NCBI GenBank assembly: GCA_032718475.1
Contig: JAUCBJ010006992.1
Span: forward strand, 1-34,150
Length of the DNA stretch: 34,150 nucleotides
Origin: Nemertoderma westbladi
Lineage: Eukaryota; Xenacoelomorpha; Nemertodermatida; Nemertodermatidae
Reading direction: 5' to 3'
Shown here: positions 29,334-34,150 of the stretch, in pieces
Layout of the letters: every line of letters begins with the position of its first letter
Numbering within the stretch: position 1 is the first letter of the stretch
The notes under the pieces: generated by a model
Databases searched by the model: none
Seen by the model: the letters and a program-made list of their open reading frames with translations, nothing else
Told to the model about the DNA's origin: nothing
Translations under genes and position numbers: made by a program

Positions 29334-30894
29334 GCAATTATTGAAACCTATTTTTATTTATTTATGCCTTTTATACTATACACTGCAATTTAGACATTAA
29401 ATAATAATAGTATCGGACGTTACAAGTGTCGGACGTTACAAACTTCATTCACTGAAATCACAGCCTTTATGGTAGCCTGAATTGCTGTAAATGGCACAAG
29501 AGACGCCATCTTACGTCGGCATTGAGTTATTTTAATTTCGATATGGTTTGCCAAACAATAGAGAAGTAATTGAGAAAAAATGTGTCGGACGTTACATTTG
29601 GATACAGGTAGCTTATAATGCTTATTGTATGAGAAGCGTTCTATGTTTATGGCGTAGAACTACTGTACCTCATTGGAATGTGCATTTACGGCAGATTTCA
29701 ATGATACCAAGGATAGCCTATATGGATAAACAGTAAAAAAATATTTCGCCTTGAATTTTGGTATTTTTTTTTTTTTTTTTTTTTTTACGTTTTTTCTTGA
29801 TGATGGTCGATATAATCGCAAAATTTCCTACTTTATACCCTGAAATCAATGTAAATTTTGTCAAATTCGAAAAATTTATGAAATTTTACCCAATAAATCA
29901 TGACCTTATTGCTTATTTTTTAAAGTTTTATTTTTTTCATATCGTGGCCCCTTTTCTCTGGAAATGCCCATGTCTCGCTACACGGACCTAAAAACTTATT
30001 TCCTTTGAGCAGTAAGTACTAACTACTGTAGGCCCTACATATAAATATATGACTAATAATAAGAATGCAAAAAAATGCTGCAAAAAATTCAGGAAAAACC
30101 GCGAGAAAAAACCGCAAATGATTTTAGAGCAAAACAGAACAATCTTAACACATCATGCAACTAGTGAACTATTATTACTAACTATTATATTCTCGAACAA
30201 AAATAATAACTATTTGAACTCTGTACAGTACAGTAGTAGCTAAATTAGGTAAACTAAGAATCATTAATTGTTTTATTTATTTGTATCACATGACATTAAT
30301 TTCGCGCTACATATTTTCTAACTTTACATCGCAGTGCGACATTATTTCTCTGTATGTCCTTACGCCATACATTTTACTGTACTATGTATTTACACATTTT
30401 CCAGTATGTCACCAGCGGCATTTTAAATACAGTATAATCAATCACATGACGTCATTCGAATATACACAATATCTATTTCACAATTCTAAAACTTACAAAA
30501 ATGAAATTGGTGAAATCAAACCTCCAACGGGCTTTGCATTCATTACCCATTAGTAAAAACATATATTCTGGAACAAATATTTTTGTTCTCTAACGAATTT
30601 TATAAAAGCTTAAAAAAATGTTTTCATTAATGTGGTTGCATTATGTCACGGAAATTATGTTTTCTATGTTTTCTAGAACATTGTATGTTAAATGTATATT
30701 TATAGCCAAGATTAATAGCTAAGACGCTTATAGCTGCGAAACTCCGAAACTTGAATAATATTTCAATAATTCAATATTTTTTTATATTTCATCCAGAGCT
30801 GTCCGTCAATTAAAAGTATACTATCTGTCTAAAACATTCCCTGTATTGGTTTTCGTTGTCGGTGACTTAATTTCTGATGTCATATATCAAATTT
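29334..30894. other. AT-rich non-coding region
   Basis: It holds three copies of TCGGACGTTAC and a 23-base T run at 29764-29786. No gene recognised; ORFs are short and dominated by AT-rich codons. Confidence 0.55.
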
Positions 30895-31140
30895 GGCCTT
30901 GTCGGTACTGTCTGTATGCCTGTCAGTCTGTCTGTCAAAATAAAACAGACAGTCTGACAACCAAGCAGACAATTTGGAAGTCAACAAATGTTAAAATTGA
31001 CACTCGAAATGAATTTTGCGACCAGGAGAACCCCGTTAGCTAAACTTTTGGCTAGATGGTGCGCCTTTTTCTTATATTTTTTTCAGACAGATAAGTCGGT
31101 TAGTCAGAAGGACCGACAGACAGACAAACAAGATTTCATT
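30895..31140. repeat. CTGT/CAGA-rich inverted repeat region
   Basis: Plus-strand CTGTCAGTCTGTCTGTC at about 30917-30935 is followed by ACAGACAGTCTGAC (about 30945-30958), an imperfect hairpin. A second GACAGACAGACAAAC tract lies at about 31117-31131. These could form a larger foldback. A similar TCTG repeat occurs near 18091. Confidence 0.6.
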
Positions 31141-31388
31141 AAAAGTGATAACTGACCTCAGAAATAAAATAATCGACCAGGAAAACCCCCACATCAAAAA
31201 TCTTAGCATGAGTTTATGCTTTCTTGTTGCTATATATATATATATTGACCGACATTATCACATATTTACAGACAGTATTTGCGCGGGAAGGTTCAAACTT
31301 TAAATTATTTATGTTGGACAAAGCTTTGCCCTGTTACTACTATTGGTTTTCAGTGAAAAAACTGTGTTAAGATAGCGCTACCCCCCAA

Positions 31389-31408
31389 CCCCCCCCCCCC
31401 CCCCCCCC
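31389..31408 (+). repeat. Poly-C run
   Basis: 20 consecutive C residues, just after CCCCCCAA. Confidence 0.95.
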
Positions 31409-32388
31409 TTAATGCATTTTTAACCATCGAGGTTTTATAATCATTATAATCATTTTTATTCTAGAACACTTACAGTAGCTATTAATAGCTAATTTCAACA
31501 AATAATGTTTAATTTCAGCCAAAGTAATAGGCATTTACTATGTTATGGGTACCCAATTTTTTGTCCAATTTTTTCATATGAAAATGACTTTTAACATTTT
31601 TGCTAGTATTTTATTGAAATTGTAAATAAATGTGAAAACAATGATTGATATTACAGGTTTAAAATACAACAGGTTAACCAATAGTTTATAGTTTATATTA
31701 TTTTTTTCTTATATTTCTTATTTTCATTTTAAAAAACAACGTGAAAACGAAAATTTTGTCTTCCATGTGTTGTAAATATAACAAGATTATAGTGAAAAAA
31801 TATTTTTAACACTATAAAAAAGTTTGTTGAAAAATGGTGTCCCATTGAAAATGCCGGAAGGACCAACGTTTAACCCTATTAGTACCGGGCTATAAAATGT
31901 TGTACAAATACAGGAGGGTGGTCATATTGACACCCTTCCCCTTCTAAAATCTACAAATTTTTACGAAAACGTCTGATTTTTTGTTTGTACGTAGATATCA
32001 CTAGTCTGGATCCTACCTTTCTAATAAATGTAATGGGGTGGTTATATTGCAGCACCAAAATTACAAGTAGTGCATAATTTTCACAAAATTTGAAAGTTAC
32101 ATTTTTCGGCTAATTGTTTTTCAATACAGGTTTTCTGGGGAGCAAAATACATTGGAGAATATTTAGAAATGATATAATTACTATAAATGGCTGTTTAGTC
32201 CTCTATGCGTAGGAAAAATATGAAAAAAACAAGAAACCAGCACTTTTCAGTTAGAACACAAAATTTTTTAATTCACTTATACGATGCTATAAATTAACAT
32301 TTTCAGGTTTTCTAGGGCGCTGATTCTAATGGAATACATTTCTAATATGCCAAATCATTGCTACTTGTATTTTTCGGCTTAATTTGGC

Positions 32389-33130
32389 AAAATTTGGTGC
32401 GAGCACCAAATTTCGTACCAATCACCAAAAAGTACAAGTTTGTGATGTCCAGTGCTATTTTTATTGAATCCATCGGATTCAGGACCCTCATAAACCCGTA
32501 TAACGCAAGAAACACGATGATACTATCTACTGATCAATTTACTCATTTTCCAAAATTTGGTGCTGGCACAACAATTTTCACCCACCAGCGAAAAATACAA
32601 GTTTGAAAACTCTTCTGAAATTTTTACTGATTCCATTGAATTCAGAACCCTCACAAACCCGTATATCGCAAGAAACAAGGTGACACAATCAATTGATATA
32701 TTTGATGGTTTTCAAAATGTGGTGCTAGCACCTCATTTTGCACCCACTTCCGAAAAACACAAGTTTGAGATGTCTAGTTCAATAATTATATATTCCATTG
32801 AATTCAGAACAGCCATAAACCTCTAAAACGCAAGAAATAAATTGTCACAAGGAATTTCATCTATTGAATGGATTTTCAAAATTTCGTGCTTGCACCAAAA
32901 TTTGCACACAGCACCGAAAAATACAAGTTTGATACTCTTGGTGCAATTCGTATATATTCCATCGAAACCAGAACCACAAAAAACCCCAATTGCAAAAACA
33001 AGTTTCAAACAATCAATTTACAAAATTTCACATATTCCAAAATTTGGTGCTGACACCAAAATTTGGCACCCGCCGAAAAAAACAAGTTTGAAATTTCTAA
33101 ATTAATTTATATGAATTCCATCCAATTGCT
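32389..33130 (+). repeat. 162-bp tandem array, about five units
   Basis: The phased word AAAATTTGGTGC or a one- to two-base variant starts at 32389, 32552, 32714, 32878 and 33039, so the period is 161-164. Each unit also has GAAAAATACAAGTTTGA-like, ATTCCATTGAATTCAGAAC-like and AACGCAAGAAA-like words. Units are diverged by point changes but the period is well kept. Small ORFs here are by-products. Confidence 0.88.
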
Positions 33131-33378
33131 AACACCAAAAAACCGGTGTAAATCTAAAATAGAGATGTTACAAATCATATTTAATGAAATGTAATTTTCA
33201 AAAAACGTCTCAAAAAAAGTGCCAAAACTAGGGTTAAAAACTGGTGATATAACTCGAAAACTACACAATATTTTTGAAAACGGTTTTCAATACTAGGAAG
33301 ACAATAGATTTTTAGGAAAAGTAATAAAATTTCAGATTCCCAACTGCGTTTGTTTCAGAATTATAACAAAAAAACCAC

Positions 33379-33415
33379 GGGGGGGGGGGGGGGTTCATAT
33401 TGACCCTCCCCCCCC
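33379..33415. repeat. Poly-G and poly-C arms near the right end of the TTAA element
   Basis: A 15-base G run (33379-33393) and an 8-base C run (33408-33415) separated by TTCATATTGACCCT can pair as a hairpin just inside the right TIR. Confidence 0.85.
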
Positions 33416-33536
33416 GGGTTTAATAGGGTTAATCTCATGAACTTATTTTATTATTATTATATTATTTCATATCGTACATAATTTATTGTTTCCGTAACTC
33501 TTCGTCTCCTATAAAAACACCATCAATAATTTGGTT

Positions 33537-33932
33537 ATGGCTGTATTTATCCATTCCTATCCAGACTGGGTTAGGCAAATGGAGGATTATATGGTGAAAT
33601 GCGAAATGTTGATTAGTTGTTTTATTTATGATATAAATGTAGTCACGCAAACTTTATGGACACAACTAAAGAGATTTAAATATGACTCAGCGTGGATGGA
33701 GCATGATAACTTCAAGAAAGCATTAAACTTAAAAACGTTGAATGCAAATCACGAAATTTTTGCAAGTTTACCACATATCGTCTCTGGAGAGCTGTCCTAT
33801 TCAATTCCAAATATTGAAATTACAGTTCCTGAAATTATATCTTATAAGTTAGATTATTATCCGACCCAGGAATTCTTGGATTCGCCTGACACCGTAAGAG
33901 AAACAGAGGAAAACTATCGAATGTTGCTGTGA
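33537..33932 (+). CDS. Unidentified ORF
   Basis: The first ATG is at 33537, with the frame open from 33531 (TTG), giving about 131 codons to TGA at 33930-33932. The protein has balanced composition, for example YPDWVRQMEDYMVKCEMLIS, LWTQLKRFKYDSAWMEHDN and EITVPEIISYKLDYYP, unlike the random AT-rich ORFs nearby, so it is probably real coding sequence. There is no signal peptide, membrane span or motif I recognise. An overlapping +1 frame is open across its end and leads into the next ORF, which suggests either a frameshift in one gene or two packed genes. Context is just right of a TTAA element. Confidence 0.4.
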   Translation: MAVFIHSYPDWVRQMEDYMVKCEMLISCFIYDINVVTQTLWTQLKRFKYDSAWMEHDNFKKALNLKTLNANHEIFASLPHIVSGELSYSIPNIEITVPEIISYKLDYYPTQEFLDSPDTVRETEENYRMLL

Positions 33933-33939
33933 AACCAAC

Positions 33940-34150
33940 ATGGAAATGTATCCTCGTTTCATCCAATGGTACGAGGTATGGACCCTTAAAATGCTGCAAG
34001 CAAAACACCTGTACGAGAACTACTTCCGCTGGGCAGTGAAGGAGGCCTATAGGAATACAGATATGCGAATAATTGAGTCCTATCTGTCTGCAGAGTTGAA
34101 CAATGGCGATAGAGGTAGGTCTAAGGACTGGGGTGCATGCTTAGCATTCC
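33940..34150 (+). CDS. Unidentified ORF running off the window
   Basis: It is open from ATG 33940 to the last base, and the frame is open upstream from at least 33901. It encodes MEMYPRFIQWYEVWTLKM, QAKHLYENYFRWAVKEAY and TDMRIIESYLSAELNNGD: aromatic- and charge-rich, likely helical. It starts 7 bases after the stop of the previous ORF, in a +1 frame. A strong donor-like GAG|GTAGGT at about 34113-34120 could end an exon. Function unknown. Confidence 0.4.
   Translation, partial: MEMYPRFIQWYEVWTLKMLQAKHLYENYFRWAVKEAYRNTDMRIIESYLSAELNNGDRGRSKDWGACLAF

Larger units (their letters stand above)
27253..29595 (+). repeat. Five dispersed copies of TCGGACGTTAC
   Basis: Exact 11-mers in the same orientation at 27253-27263, 27432-27442, 29413-29423, 29429-29439 and 29585-29595. 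All are preceded by GT or TA and four are followed by A. They form two clusters about 2 kb apart. Confidence 0.9.
31874..33428. mobile_element. Second TTAA-flanked piggyBac-like non-autonomous element, 1,555 bp
   Basis: TTAA lies at 31870-31873 and 33429-33432. The termini are CCCTATTAGTACCGGG on the left and, as reverse complement, CCCTATTAAACCCGGG on the right. Inner TCATATTGAC-type words near both ends extend the symmetry. There is no transposase ORF. It shares target and terminus style (CCCT...CCGG) with the element at 10909-12006 but little other sequence. Confidence 0.8.

Noticed and set aside
27253-29595. TCGGACGTTAC as terminal inverted repeats
   Set aside because: All five copies have the same orientation and no inverted copy was found in this stretch.
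29758-29991. 77-codon ORF starting with poly-phenylalanine
   Set aside because: It is driven by the 23-base T run; no motif or plausible start.
32358-33105. Several 60-90 codon ORFs in alternating frames
   Set aside because: They are all translations of the 162-bp tandem array and shift frame because the period is not constantly a multiple of three.

Overview
The window looks like animal nuclear DNA, probably from a marine invertebrate. The evidence is an AT-rich background, frequent GGCC/CCGG-centred palindromes such as TAGGCCTA and TACCGGTA, spliced gene fragments with GT..AG introns, and a mix of Ty3/gypsy, Penelope-like, RTE- and CR1/L2-type LINE, MULE and TTAA-targeting (piggyBac-like) elements. 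An echinoderm- or hemichordate-like host is a guess from overall style; nothing here proves the taxon. No prokaryotic features, CRISPR array or operons are present.

Layout. 1-1150: gene-free, with a poly-G run. 1150-1501: a 117-bp tandem duplication and a tRNA-derived (SINE-like) A/B-box unit. 1626-5600: a 5'-truncated Ty3/gypsy element with RT, RNase H and an integrase ending in a PHD finger, a polypurine tract and the start of a 3' LTR. 5571-6215: a gag-like ORF on the opposite strand. 6953-12221: the GIY-YIG end of a Penelope-like element, split by a 4.8-kb Mutator-like (MULE) transposon whose right inverted repeat is itself split by a 1.1-kb TTAA-flanked element. 12919-13632: an intact, intron-free KCTD2/5/17-type (insomniac-like) BTB gene, the only convincing host gene. 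13.6-18.8 kb: mostly AT-rich non-coding DNA with a CR1/L2-type LINE tail and several palindromes. 18873-26840: an RTE-like LINE remnant split by a ~7.0-kb element with 13-bp terminal inverted repeats. That element carries pieces of an unidentified minus-strand spliced gene and, nested inside it, a 3.0-kb RTE-like LINE bounded by a 10-bp target duplication. 27.2-29.6 kb: scattered copies of an 11-mer, a tRNA-derived unit, a LINE 3' end and a restriction-endonuclease-like ORF remnant. 31874-33428: a second TTAA-flanked element with a five-unit 162-bp tandem array. 33.5 kb to the end: two unidentified closely spaced ORFs.

The main result is a readable stratigraphy of nested insertions: Penelope < MULE < TTAA element, and RTE LINE < 13-bp-TIR element < second RTE LINE. 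Insertion boundaries come from target duplications, inverted termini and, in two cases, exact resumption of the interrupted reading frame. Apart from the KCTD gene, most coding sequence belongs to decayed mobile elements with stops and frameshifts. The least explained coding material is the spliced minus-strand gene inside the 7-kb element and the ORF pair at the right edge.
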